Origin: Chromatiales bacterium
Lineage (GTDB): Bacteria; Pseudomonadota; Gammaproteobacteria; Steroidobacterales; GCA-2729495
Reading direction: 5' to 3'
Length of the DNA: 64,000 nucleotides
Assembly (NCBI GenBank): GCA_024234935.1
Contig: JACKNI010000007.1
Coordinates: 1 to 64,000, forward strand
Both the position numbers and the translations under genes were made by a program. Shown in pieces: positions 33,347 through 41,037 of this stretch. A model generated the notes under the pieces. It was not told where the DNA came from and searched no databases. It saw only the letters and a list, made by a program, of their open reading frames with translations. Positions within the stretch are counted from its first letter, which is position 1. Every line of letters begins with the position of its first letter.

Positions 33347-35299
33347 ATGTACAAGCGCACGCCGGTTTTCATTGCCTTGTTCCTGCACCTCGCTGCAGCC
33401 GGAGCCGAAGGCTGGGCGTACTACGGTGGCGACGAGGGTGGAAGCCGCTACTCGGCACTTGCGCAGATCAACCGGGACAATGTCGGCAAACTGGAACTGG
33501 TCTGGCAATACCGGACCGGTGCCGTAACCGCCAACCCGGCGTTGAAATCCATGATCGACTTCCAGGCCACACCGACGCTGCTGCCAGCGGCGGCCGGCGG
33601 GCATCTGCTGGTCTGTGATCCATTCGGCAAGGTGATCGCACTCGATCCGGCCAGTGGCGCAGAACGCTGGGCCATGGATCCGAAGGTCGACAAGACGCCG
33701 TACGCCGGCCGCTTCAAGTGCAGGGGTGTCGCGTACTGGGCGGATACTGCAGCGCCGGTGGACGCCGCCTGTGCCCACCGCCTGTTTCTTGCCACGGCTG
33801 ACAAGCGCCTGATCGCCATGGATGCCCGGGACGGCAAGCTGTGCAGCAGTTTCGGCGTACAGGGACAGGTGAATGTGGATGTACTGATCAGATCCCTGGT
33901 GCCCGCCGATGGCACGCAGCTCACCCAGCTCGTCTCGCCGCCGACTGTGGTGCGGGATGTGGTGGCCGTGTCTTCGTTCTCCAACAAGTTCAAGACTTCG
34001 TCGTCAGTGAATGGCGCCATACGCGGCTTCGATGCGCGTACCGGTGCGCTGCTCTGGAGTTTCGATCCGCTGGTGCGCGATGCGTCCACCGGGCTGACGC
34101 CGACGCCACAGCAGGTCGGTGGTGCGAACACCTGGGTACCGATGTCGGCGGACAGTCCGCGCGATCTCCTGTTCGTGCCGACGGCATCTCCTGCGCCCAA
34201 CTACTGGGGCGTGCACCGGCCGGGCAATAACGAGTACGCGAATTCGATCATCGCCTTGCGTGGATCGACCGGCGAGGTGGTCTGGCACTTTCAGACCCTG
34301 CACCATGATGTCTGGGACCGCGATGCCGGTTCAACGCCGATCCTCACCTCAATAGACCGCGACGGCCGCAAGATTCCGGCCGTCATCCAGCTGGTCAAGA
34401 CCGGCATGGTGTTTGCGTTCAATCGCGAGACCGGTGAGCCGCTGTTCCCGATCGAGGAGCGACCGGTGCCGACTGACACCGATATCGAGGGCGAGCAACT
34501 GTCGCCGACCCAGCCCTTTCCGGTCAGGCCGCCGGTGCTGGTGCGCAATACCATCTCGCCCGATGATGCCTGGGGCTTTACGATCTTCGACAGGAACGCC
34601 TGTCGCAGGAAGATCGAGTCGATGCGCCATGGCAGTCAGTACGAGCCGATCATGAGCACCGGTACGGTCCTCTATCCGCAACCCGGTGGTGGGCCCAACT
34701 GGGGTGGCGGGGCATACGATCCGCAGCGCAACCTGCTGATCACGCCGGTGTCGCAGATTCCCTACTACGTGAAGCTGATCCCCAGGGCAGAGGTTGATCC
34801 CGGGTATGCACGGCGGCCGGAGGCCGGTGCACCGATGCAGGGTCCGGGTTATCTCGGTGACACACCTTACGGTGTCAAGCAGGGTCCGTTGATGTCGCCA
34901 TCCTTTACCCCGTGTACGGCACCACCGTGGAACATGCTGGTGGCCATCGATATGGTCAGCGGCGAGATCCGCTGGAAGATCCCCTTTGGCCGGCTCGACA
35001 AGCTGATGCCGTTTCCGATCCCGCTGAATCTCGGCGGACCCTCGGCCGGTGGCCCCATCGTAACCGGAAGCGGACTGGTCTTCATCGGCGCCACTTCCGA
35101 TAACCGCGTGCATGCCTACGATATAGAGACCGGCGAGGAGCTGTGGGAAATGCGGGCACCGACCTCGGCGATGGCCACGCCGATGACCTATGAGGTCGAT
35201 GGCCGGCAGTACGTGGTGTTCGCAGCCGGCGGGCACTCCTGGTATGACGCCAAGGGTGTCGATGATTATGTGCTCGCCTACGCGCTGCCCGTGAAGTAG
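33347..35299 (+). CDS. PQQ-dependent (quinoprotein) dehydrogenase, periplasmic
   Basis: 650 residues from the ATG at 33347. A signal peptide (cleavage near AAAGA) is followed by an eight-bladed propeller of the membrane glucose dehydrogenase type, but without its N-terminal membrane domain and without a haem c motif (no CxxCH). Family features are YYGGDEGGSRYSALAQI, KCRGVAYW, LHHDVWDRD (catalytic Asp region), LVKTGMVFAFNRETGEP, EERPVP and GGPIVTGSGLVFIGAT. The substrate is not predictable; alcohols or sugars are usual. It is 31 bases downstream of the chorismate lyase gene. It is a paralogue of the gene at 42141. Confidence 0.88.
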   Translation: MYKRTPVFIALFLHLAAAGAEGWAYYGGDEGGSRYSALAQINRDNVGKLELVWQYRTGAVTANPALKSMIDFQATPTLLPAAAGGHLLVCDPFGKVIALDPASGAERWAMDPKVDKTPYAGRFKCRGVAYWADTAAPVDAACAHRLFLATADKRLIAMDARDGKLCSSFGVQGQVNVDVLIRSLVPADGTQLTQLVSPPTVVRDVVAVSSFSNKFKTSSSVNGAIRGFDARTGALLWSFDPLVRDASTGLTPTPQQVGGANTWVPMSADSPRDLLFVPTASPAPNYWGVHRPGNNEYANSIIALRGSTGEVVWHFQTLHHDVWDRDAGSTPILTSIDRDGRKIPAVIQLVKTGMVFAFNRETGEPLFPIEERPVPTDTDIEGEQLSPTQPFPVRPPVLVRNTISPDDAWGFTIFDRNACRRKIESMRHGSQYEPIMSTGTVLYPQPGGGPNWGGGAYDPQRNLLITPVSQIPYYVKLIPRAEVDPGYARRPEAGAPMQGPGYLGDTPYGVKQGPLMSPSFTPCTAPPWNMLVAIDMVSGEIRWKIPFGRLDKLMPFPIPLNLGGPSAGGPIVTGSGLVFIGATSDNRVHAYDIETGEELWEMRAPTSAMATPMTYEVDGRQYVVFAAGGHSWYDAKGVDDYVLAYALPVK

Positions 35300-35367
35300 C
35301 TTCCGTTTCCGGCGCATGCCGCGACGTTGTGAGAACTGGTGCATGGCCGCGACCGGCAACCAGCGGC

Positions 35368-35373
35368 TACTCT
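35368..35373 (+). promoter_or_regulatory. Candidate -10 box of a leaderless transcript (TACTCT)
   Basis: TACTCT ends seven bases before the ATG at 35381, with no Shine-Dalgarno sequence in between. This fits a leaderless mRNA for the coiled-coil gene pair. Confidence 0.3.
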
Positions 35374-35380
35374 CCGGCCT

Positions 35381-35956
35381 ATGTTGGACTGGACCCTCAT
35401 CAGCCTCGGCCTGCTGGCAGCGCTTGCCACCAGCCTGGTGCTGGCCATTGCCGTCAAGGTCTGGCAGGCGGGCCGTCGCTCAGGCGGTACGGTCGATACC
35501 CTCCATCACAGGATTCGCGGCCTCGAAGCCGATCTCCGCGTTGCGCAGCGCACTGCGGATGACGCTGTCAATGAACGTCAGGCGCTTGCCGGACAACTCG
35601 AGAGCATGACCGTTGAGCTGGCTGCTCTGCGGGACGAGACAGCGCGTCAACAGGACCTGGTGCGCAAGCTCACAGCCGAAATGCAGCACGAATGCCGGAA
35701 GACTGCGGAGCTGCGCAAGGAACTTGCCGATCGTGCCGAAGAAATGGTGCGTACCCATGTACAGCTGCGTGATGTGAAGACCGAGCTGGACGTGTCGCAG
35801 GTCGGGTCGGATGTCGTCATCGACCAGATCGAACGACTCACCCGCGAGCGCGACGATCTGAATACCATGGTGGAAGCCCTGCGGCGCGAGCTCGACATGA
35901 AGTCCCGGGATCCGGAGCGTTCCGGACTGCGGCGTGATCAGCTGGTTGACCACTGA
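35381..35956 (+). CDS. Single-pass membrane coiled-coil protein (pair member 1)
   Basis: 191 residues from the ATG at 35381. An N-terminal membrane helix (about 4-26) is followed by an almost continuous coiled coil (about 35-180) rich in Ala, Glu, Arg, Asp and Leu. The C-terminal stretch LRDVKTELDVSQVGSDVV..IERLTRERDDL is repeated with changes in the next gene, so the two are tandem paralogues. The function is unknown; such proteins often act as cell-envelope or cytoskeletal scaffolds. Its stop overlaps the next start by one base (TGATG). Confidence 0.75.
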   Translation: MLDWTLISLGLLAALATSLVLAIAVKVWQAGRRSGGTVDTLHHRIRGLEADLRVAQRTADDAVNERQALAGQLESMTVELAALRDETARQQDLVRKLTAEMQHECRKTAELRKELADRAEEMVRTHVQLRDVKTELDVSQVGSDVVIDQIERLTRERDDLNTMVEALRRELDMKSRDPERSGLRRDQLVDH

Positions 35957-36549
35957 TGGCCTACCTCGGTCTTATCGGTATCGGTCTGCTGTTCGGCCTG
36001 GTGCTGAGCGGAATTGCCATCGCCTTCATCATCATGCGGTCGGGCGAGGGGCCTCTCAAGGAAAGCCTGTTTGGCAACGATTCACGTGCGCCGGCATTTC
36101 CTGGTACAAACAAGCCGCCTGAAGTTGCTCCGGAAACCGACAAGAAGATACAGACATTGCTCGAAGAACTGCGTGTTACGCAGCGGCTCGTCGACCAGGG
36201 CCGGGTCGAGCGCGAGCAGTTCCTGAACGCCGCGAAGGCCGGCAAGGCCGAGATCGATGCGCTGCGCGGGCGGGTCACAGAGCGCGAAGCGCAGATCGAA
36301 GCCCTGCAGTCTGAACTCAAGGCAGCGGCAGTCCGCCAGGAAGCGCTGCTTGCCGATCTCGATGTACGTACCGAAGAGCTGTCGCGTATCAGCCTGGAAC
36401 TTCGCGATGCGCGTACTGAACTCGAAGTCGTGGAGTCCGGCACCACGCTGACCACCACCCAGATGGTTGATCTCCAGCGCGAACGCGACGAGCTGGCCCG
36501 CCTCCTCGACCAATACCAGTCTGCTGGCCGCGACCGCCAGCGGGCCTGA
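35956..36549 (+). CDS. Single-pass membrane coiled-coil protein (pair member 2)
   Basis: 197 residues. A membrane helix (about 3-27) is followed by a Pro-rich linker and a coiled coil (about 60-190). The end LRDARTELEVVESGTTLT..MVDLQRERDEL aligns with the end of the upstream gene. The translational overlap implies joint production, perhaps as a heteromeric coiled-coil complex. No enzyme motif is visible. Confidence 0.75.
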   Translation: MAYLGLIGIGLLFGLVLSGIAIAFIIMRSGEGPLKESLFGNDSRAPAFPGTNKPPEVAPETDKKIQTLLEELRVTQRLVDQGRVEREQFLNAAKAGKAEIDALRGRVTEREAQIEALQSELKAAAVRQEALLADLDVRTEELSRISLELRDARTELEVVESGTTLTTTQMVDLQRERDELARLLDQYQSAGRDRQRA

Positions 36550-36558
36550 ATCTCCGCC

Positions 36559-36564
36559 TATACT
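36559..36564 (+). promoter_or_regulatory. Candidate -10 box (TATACT) for the Rv3520c-like gene
   Basis: TATACT lies in the 47-base gap after the coiled-coil pair, 32 bases before the next start codon. A GGAGA ribosome binding site follows. No clear -35 is seen. Confidence 0.35.
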
Positions 36565-36596
36565 GCTCCGGGGAGCGGTACTCGCGGAGAATCATC

Positions 36597-37649
36597 ATGC
36601 GTCTGGGTCTGGTGGCCGGCTATTCACCGGCAGCGTTGAGCGTCCCGATGGACGAGATCCTTGAAGCCGAGCGGCTGGGTTACGACTCGGTCTGGACTTC
36701 CGAAGCCTATGGCAGCGATGCTGTTTCAGTGGCGAGCTGGATCCTGGCGCGCACCACGCGCATCCGTGTCGGTACCGCGATCATGCAGATGCCGGCACGC
36801 ACGCCGACCTGTACCGCGATGACGGCGATGACCCTGAACGCCCTGTCCGGCGGACGCTTCCTGCTTGGCCTCGGGCCTTCCGGTCCGCGCGTGGTCGAAG
36901 GCTGGTATGGTGTGCCCTACGGCCGGCCGATGACCCGTACCCGCGAATACATCGACATCGTCCGCCAGATTGCCAGCCGTCGCGCCCCGCTGCGTCACGA
37001 TGGCTATCACTACCAGATTCCTTATAAAGGTACCGGTGCCACCGGGCTCGGCCGGCCGATGCAGAGCATCCTGCACGCCGACGGGCAGCTGCGCATCTAC
37101 ACGGCGGCGGTCACGCCGACGGGACTTGCCACCGCCGCCGAGATTGCCGACGGCGTGTTCCCGATCTGGATGGACCCGGAACGCTTCGATCTCATCGGCC
37201 CGCATCTGGCAGCAGGTTTTGCCAAAGGCAGCGAGGAATCGGGACGGAAACGCACACTGGCTGATTTCGATGTCGCACCCTTCGTGCCCGTCGCACTGGG
37301 TGACGACCTCGATGCCTGCCGGGCGCCGGTTCGTTCACATCTCGCTCTATATATAGGCGGCATGGGCCCGCGCCAGAAAAATTTCTATACGGACTATGTA
37401 CGGCGCATGGGCTATACAGACGAAGCGGAGCAGATCCAGACGCTGTATCTGGCCGGCCGCAAGGATGAAGCCGCGGCGGCGGTGCCCGACCGTCTGGTCG
37501 ATGCCATCGCACTGGTCGGGCCGGCGGCGCGCATCCGTGAACGCCTCGCCGTCTGGAAAGCGGCCGGTGCGCGCGGCGAGATCGGTTCGATGCTGCTGGC
37601 GCGTGCATCCGTCGACGCGCTGCGTCTGGTTGCTGAGGAGCTGCTCTGA
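36597..37649 (+). CDS. LLM-class F420-dependent oxidoreductase, Rv3520c-like
   Basis: 350 residues. It matches the Rv3520c-type F420 family: YDSVWTSEAYGSDAVSVASW, IRVGTAIMQMPARTPT, SGGRFLLGLGPSGPRVVEGW, YGVPYGRPMTRTREY and AEIADGVFPIWMDPERF. These segments line the deazaflavin site in mycobacterial relatives. The substrate is unknown. GGAGA precedes the ATG. It is followed on the same strand by another LLM gene after 52 bases, so the two may be one transcript. Confidence 0.88.
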   Translation: MRLGLVAGYSPAALSVPMDEILEAERLGYDSVWTSEAYGSDAVSVASWILARTTRIRVGTAIMQMPARTPTCTAMTAMTLNALSGGRFLLGLGPSGPRVVEGWYGVPYGRPMTRTREYIDIVRQIASRRAPLRHDGYHYQIPYKGTGATGLGRPMQSILHADGQLRIYTAAVTPTGLATAAEIADGVFPIWMDPERFDLIGPHLAAGFAKGSEESGRKRTLADFDVAPFVPVALGDDLDACRAPVRSHLALYIGGMGPRQKNFYTDYVRRMGYTDEAEQIQTLYLAGRKDEAAAAVPDRLVDAIALVGPAARIRERLAVWKAAGARGEIGSMLLARASVDALRLVAEELL

Positions 37650-37701
37650 GTGCTGCCGTGAGCAGCAGGCCGCCAGACAATAGGACAGGGAGTCGCTAAC
37701 C

Positions 37702-38712
37702 GTGCAGATCGATGTGATCCTCGATGCGCGTGCCAGGGCGCAGGAACTGGCCGAGCTCGGCCAGCTCGCCGAAAACTGTGGCATCAACGGCGTGTGGGTA
37801 TCGAGTCTGCTCGATTCACGCGATCCCTTCGCCAACATGGCGCTGCTCGCGCAGGCCACTTCGCGTATCCGCCTCGGTCCCATCGCGGTGAATCCCTTTG
37901 ATACACATCCGGTGAAGATCGCTTCGGCGCTGCTGACCTTGAATGAAATGGCTGCCGGTCGTGCGCGCATTGTCATCGGCGGCGGTGGCGAGGCGCTGCA
38001 GGCGCTGGATATTCAGGCCGCGCGCCGTGTGCGCGCGGTGCGCGAGTGCGTAGAGATCATCCGTGCTGCCGCCAGTGGTGAGCGCATCAGCTACGCCGGC
38101 GAACTGTTTCGCGTTCGCAATCTGCAGCTGCGCTGGCTGGAGTCCGTGGCGCCGGCCATCCATGTCGGCGCAAGCCAGCAGCAGATGCTGCGCATGGCCG
38201 CACGCTGTGCCGACGGCATCATGATGAGCGACATGCCGCCGGGTCCGGCATCACAGGCCATCGCCACACTCGATGCGGCGCTGGCAGAAATTGGCCGCCA
38301 GCGACCCGCATTTGCCACCAATGTCTTCACTGCCTGGCATGTGTACCGGGATCTCCAGCAGGCGCGGCAGGAAGCGCGCCGCTGGCTGCTGTTGCGGGGC
38401 ATCTTCCGCCCCTGGCTGCTGGCTGGATTTCTCGATCCGGCGGATGTCGATCTCGTCATGGCCAGCGAGGCGGCTTTTGCCCGGGCCTTCGCGACCGGCA
38501 GTCACCAGGTCGACGGTGTACCGGACCGGCTGCTCGACAAACTGGTCGACAAGCTCACGGTTTCCGGTTCACCCGACGATCTGGAGCCCGTGATCGGCAA
38601 ATTGCGCAAGCTGCGCGATGCGGGGCTCGGCAGCGTCGCGCTGCGCCTGTATGCAGACCCGGCCGCTTCGATCCGCCTGATCGGGGAGCGGGTGGTGCCG
38701 GAGCTCGGCTGA
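37702..38712 (+). CDS. LLM-class oxidoreductase, probably F420-dependent (paralogue 2)
   Basis: 336 residues from a GTG preceded by AGGGAG. It shares the MQIDVILD first strand, IRLGPIAVNPFDTHPVKIA, IVIGGGGEAL and the C-terminal SVALRLYADP with the genes at 13915 and 41038. Length and motifs are normal. The cofactor assignment rests on the F420 operon in the same window. Confidence 0.86.
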   Translation: MQIDVILDARARAQELAELGQLAENCGINGVWVSSLLDSRDPFANMALLAQATSRIRLGPIAVNPFDTHPVKIASALLTLNEMAAGRARIVIGGGGEALQALDIQAARRVRAVRECVEIIRAAASGERISYAGELFRVRNLQLRWLESVAPAIHVGASQQQMLRMAARCADGIMMSDMPPGPASQAIATLDAALAEIGRQRPAFATNVFTAWHVYRDLQQARQEARRWLLLRGIFRPWLLAGFLDPADVDLVMASEAAFARAFATGSHQVDGVPDRLLDKLVDKLTVSGSPDDLEPVIGKLRKLRDAGLGSVALRLYADPAASIRLIGERVVPELG

Positions 38713-38750
38713 ACATTCCGCCGTTTCATCCTGAAACACCGATATGGCGG

Positions 38751-38756
38751 CATACT
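38751..38756 (+). promoter_or_regulatory. Candidate -10 box of a leaderless transcript (CATACT)
   Basis: CATACT ends six bases before the ATG at 38763, with no Shine-Dalgarno sequence, so the mRNA for the SNase-like gene may be leaderless. Confidence 0.3.
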
Positions 38757-38762
38757 TGCCCG

Positions 38763-39521
38763 ATGCGCTTCCTGCTTTTTCTCAGCTGTCTCGTTTTCTC
38801 GCTGACCGCCAGCGCCCGGGACAGCGATGCCGTTCTCCGCGGCAAAGTTATGCGCGTTACGGATGGTGATACCGCTCAGCTGAAGCTCCAGAGCGGGGCG
38901 ATCACCGTCCGCTTTTACGGTATCGACGCGCCGGAGAAGAATCAGCCTTACGGGATGGAAGCCGCATCGGCGCTGCGGCAATTGATCGGCGGCAAGGTGG
39001 TCGACCTGATACCGGTAGAGCAGGACAAATACGACCGTCTGGTCGCTGTCGTCATGCTGGGCGAGCGCAACGTCAATCTGGAGATGGTTGCGAGGGGCAA
39101 CGCCTGGGCCTTCCGCCAGTATCTCGGCGAGTTCAGGGACGACCCGCTTTACTGTGAGTGGGAGGCGAAGGCCCGCGACCAGCAGCTGGGGTTGTGGCGA
39201 TCAACCGGCAGGAAACGGCATGCGCCCTGGGAGTGGCGTCACCGGGATAGCGGTGGCCCATACACCGACTACGAGGGCAGCACGATGGCAGATTGTGTGG
39301 CCGCAATCCGCGCTGCACCGGCAAGCGCGCCGGTGCCTGCAGGCCGGAAGTCCGGTGACTGCCTGATCAAGGGCAACATCGGCTCCGGCGGGAAACGCAT
39401 TTATCATGTGCCCGGCAGCGCATCCTATGCGAACACCAGGATCGACGAGTCGAAGGGCGAACGCTGGTTCTGCTCCGAGGCGGAGGCACGGGCGGCGGGC
39501 TTTCGGGCACCGCGGAATTGA
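38763..39521 (+). CDS. Secreted thermonuclease-like (SNase) nuclease with C-terminal IKGN domain
   Basis: 252 residues. Signal peptide (cleavage near TASA) and an SNase OB-fold domain (about 25-150) with VTDGDTAQLKLQ, VRFYGIDAPEKNQP, DKYDRLVAVVML and NLEMVARGNAW. These supply the catalytic Arg and Asp/Glu set of Ca-dependent nucleases. After a variable linker, a small Cys-containing domain (about 198-250) has CLIKGNIGSGGKRIYHVPG and ERWFCSEAEARAAGFR. This module often ends SNase proteins and is of unknown role. Extracellular or periplasmic nucleic acid degradation is expected. Confidence 0.87.
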   Translation: MRFLLFLSCLVFSLTASARDSDAVLRGKVMRVTDGDTAQLKLQSGAITVRFYGIDAPEKNQPYGMEAASALRQLIGGKVVDLIPVEQDKYDRLVAVVMLGERNVNLEMVARGNAWAFRQYLGEFRDDPLYCEWEAKARDQQLGLWRSTGRKRHAPWEWRHRDSGGPYTDYEGSTMADCVAAIRAAPASAPVPAGRKSGDCLIKGNIGSGGKRIYHVPGSASYANTRIDESKGERWFCSEAEARAAGFRAPRN

Positions 39522-39649
39522 TCCGGCAGACTGAAATGGCGCAACGGCAGCAAGAATGATTGCCGGCAGTCGAAGTTTTTTCCTCGGCTTTCGCGATCTG
39601 CCCAGGACTCATTCGACCTCGGCAGGGTCAGGCTGGCACAGGAAGGTAC
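39522..39649. other. Intergenic stretch before the gdx/sugE remnant
   Basis: Nothing coding or structured could be supported here. I looked for a guanidine riboswitch, as often precedes gdx/sugE genes, and did not see its conserved elements. Confidence 0.4.
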
Positions 39650-39748
39650 ATGGCGTGGTCAGTTCCGGTTCTCGCCGGGCTATTCGAAATGGGATGGGCT
39701 ATCGGATTGAGGTATACGGGGGCTTTACCCGCTGAGTATCACCGGTAA
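39650..39748 (+). pseudogene. 5' remnant of a Gdx/SugE-type small multidrug resistance exporter
   Basis: The ATG is preceded by GGAAGG and starts MAWSVPVLAGLFEMGWAIGL, which matches the first helix of SugE/Gdx guanidinium exporters, including the key Glu near position 13. After R-Y-T the homology stops near 39716, and the frame ends nine codons later; the other three helices (about 75 residues) are missing. The family is about 105 residues. This is a broken gene left at the left edge of a stretch of lower GC content that holds the hemE-like and LLM genes. Confidence 0.7.
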
Positions 39749-39809
39749 TCGGCAGCTCCAGACTTCTGACTGATCGAGAATTCGAGGGATTATCCAGGGA
39801 GCGCAGAGA

Positions 39810-41003
39810 ATGAATGACAGTGATATGCCGTCCATGGGTCGGCGCCATTTTGTCCGGGGTGTCGGTGCCGCTTTGTCATTGGCTCCGTTAATTGGCCGGA
39901 GCAATTCGGCTGACGGGTTGCCGGCCGGTATCGTTGACGTCGGCGCACATGAGAACCCGAAGCGAAATGATGCTTTTCTGAAAGCCTGCCGCGGTGAAAA
40001 AGTCGATTACACGCCCATCTGGATGATGCGCCAGGCGGGCCGATACCTGCCCCAGTACCAGAAGCTGCTGGCCAATAGCGATTTCCTGACCAGCGTGCGC
40101 ACGCCGGAGATTGCCGCCGAACTCACGATTCAGCCAGTCGACGCTCTGGGTGTTGATGCGGCGATCTTCTATTCGGATATCACCACCGCAGTCGTGCCCA
40201 TGGGCATGCAGCTGAGTTATTCAGACAAGACCGGGCCGGTCTTCGGGAACCCGGTTCGCAGCAAGGCCGACGCGGATCGGCTGATCGTGCCGGAGGACCC
40301 GGCCGATGGCTTGGGATTTGTCTACGAAGCCCAGAAAATCTGTGCCCGTGCGCTGGCCAACCGGGTGCCGCTGATTGGTTTTGCGGCTGCACCCTTCACC
40401 ATGTCAGCTTATATGGTCGAAGGCGGTTCAAGTACGGCCTTCTCGCTTTTCCGCCGTTTTGTTTTTGAAGAGCCCGCAGGCTATGCCATCCTGATGGACA
40501 AGGTTGCACAGCACACGGCCGGATACCTGAAGGCCCAGGCTGCTGCCGGAGCCGACGCCCTGATGCTGTTCGATTCCAATGCGGGGCTCTTCGGGCCTCA
40601 GGACTACGAAAGCGTGAATCTGCCCTACGTCAAAAGGATCATTGCCGCACTGAAACCGACCGGGGTTCCGATTATTTACTTTGGCCTCGGCGCACACGGC
40701 TCACTGGATATGATCAAAGACTGCGGCGCGGATGTCATCGGCATCGACTATGGCATGCGACTCGACAACGCAGTGGCACAACTTGGACCCAATGTTTCGG
40801 TGCAGGGCAATATCGAGCCACACGTACTCTACCAGTCACCCGAGGAAATCCGCCGTCGGGTCGCCGAGACGCTCAATGCTGGCAAGGCCGCGCGGGGTCA
40901 TGTGTTTAACCTGGGGCACGGCGTCCCGCGCTACTCACCTGTGGATCATGTCAAAGCCATGGTCGACAGCGTGCACGAACTGAGTCAGGCGAGGATGGCC
41001 TGA
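39810..41003 (+). CDS. Uroporphyrinogen decarboxylase (HemE) homologue with Tat-like leader
   Basis: 397 residues, about 40 longer than normal HemE. The extra N-terminus carries MGRRHFVRGVGAALSLAPLIG, a twin-arginine plus hydrophobic pattern of Tat signal peptides. The enzyme core is intact by motif: PIWMMRQAGRYLPQYQ (substrate Arg), FYSDITT (catalytic Asp), APFTMSAYMVEGG (Tyr), DSNAGLFGPQDY and FNLGHGVP (His). The core therefore looks active on a tetrapyrrole, yet may be exported. AGGGAG precedes the ATG. The gene is visibly lower in GC than its neighbours and is followed after 34 bases by an LLM gene, probably in one operon. Confidence 0.8.
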   Translation: MNDSDMPSMGRRHFVRGVGAALSLAPLIGRSNSADGLPAGIVDVGAHENPKRNDAFLKACRGEKVDYTPIWMMRQAGRYLPQYQKLLANSDFLTSVRTPEIAAELTIQPVDALGVDAAIFYSDITTAVVPMGMQLSYSDKTGPVFGNPVRSKADADRLIVPEDPADGLGFVYEAQKICARALANRVPLIGFAAAPFTMSAYMVEGGSSTAFSLFRRFVFEEPAGYAILMDKVAQHTAGYLKAQAAAGADALMLFDSNAGLFGPQDYESVNLPYVKRIIAALKPTGVPIIYFGLGAHGSLDMIKDCGADVIGIDYGMRLDNAVAQLGPNVSVQGNIEPHVLYQSPEEIRRRVAETLNAGKAARGHVFNLGHGVPRYSPVDHVKAMVDSVHELSQARMA

Positions 41004-41037
41004 AGTTGCAGTCGGCCCGTAATGTGGCACAACCGAT

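Noticed and set aside
39522..39650. Guanidine riboswitch before the gdx/sugE remnant
   Set aside because: No conserved guanidine-I, -II (paired ACGR loops) or -III elements could be identified.
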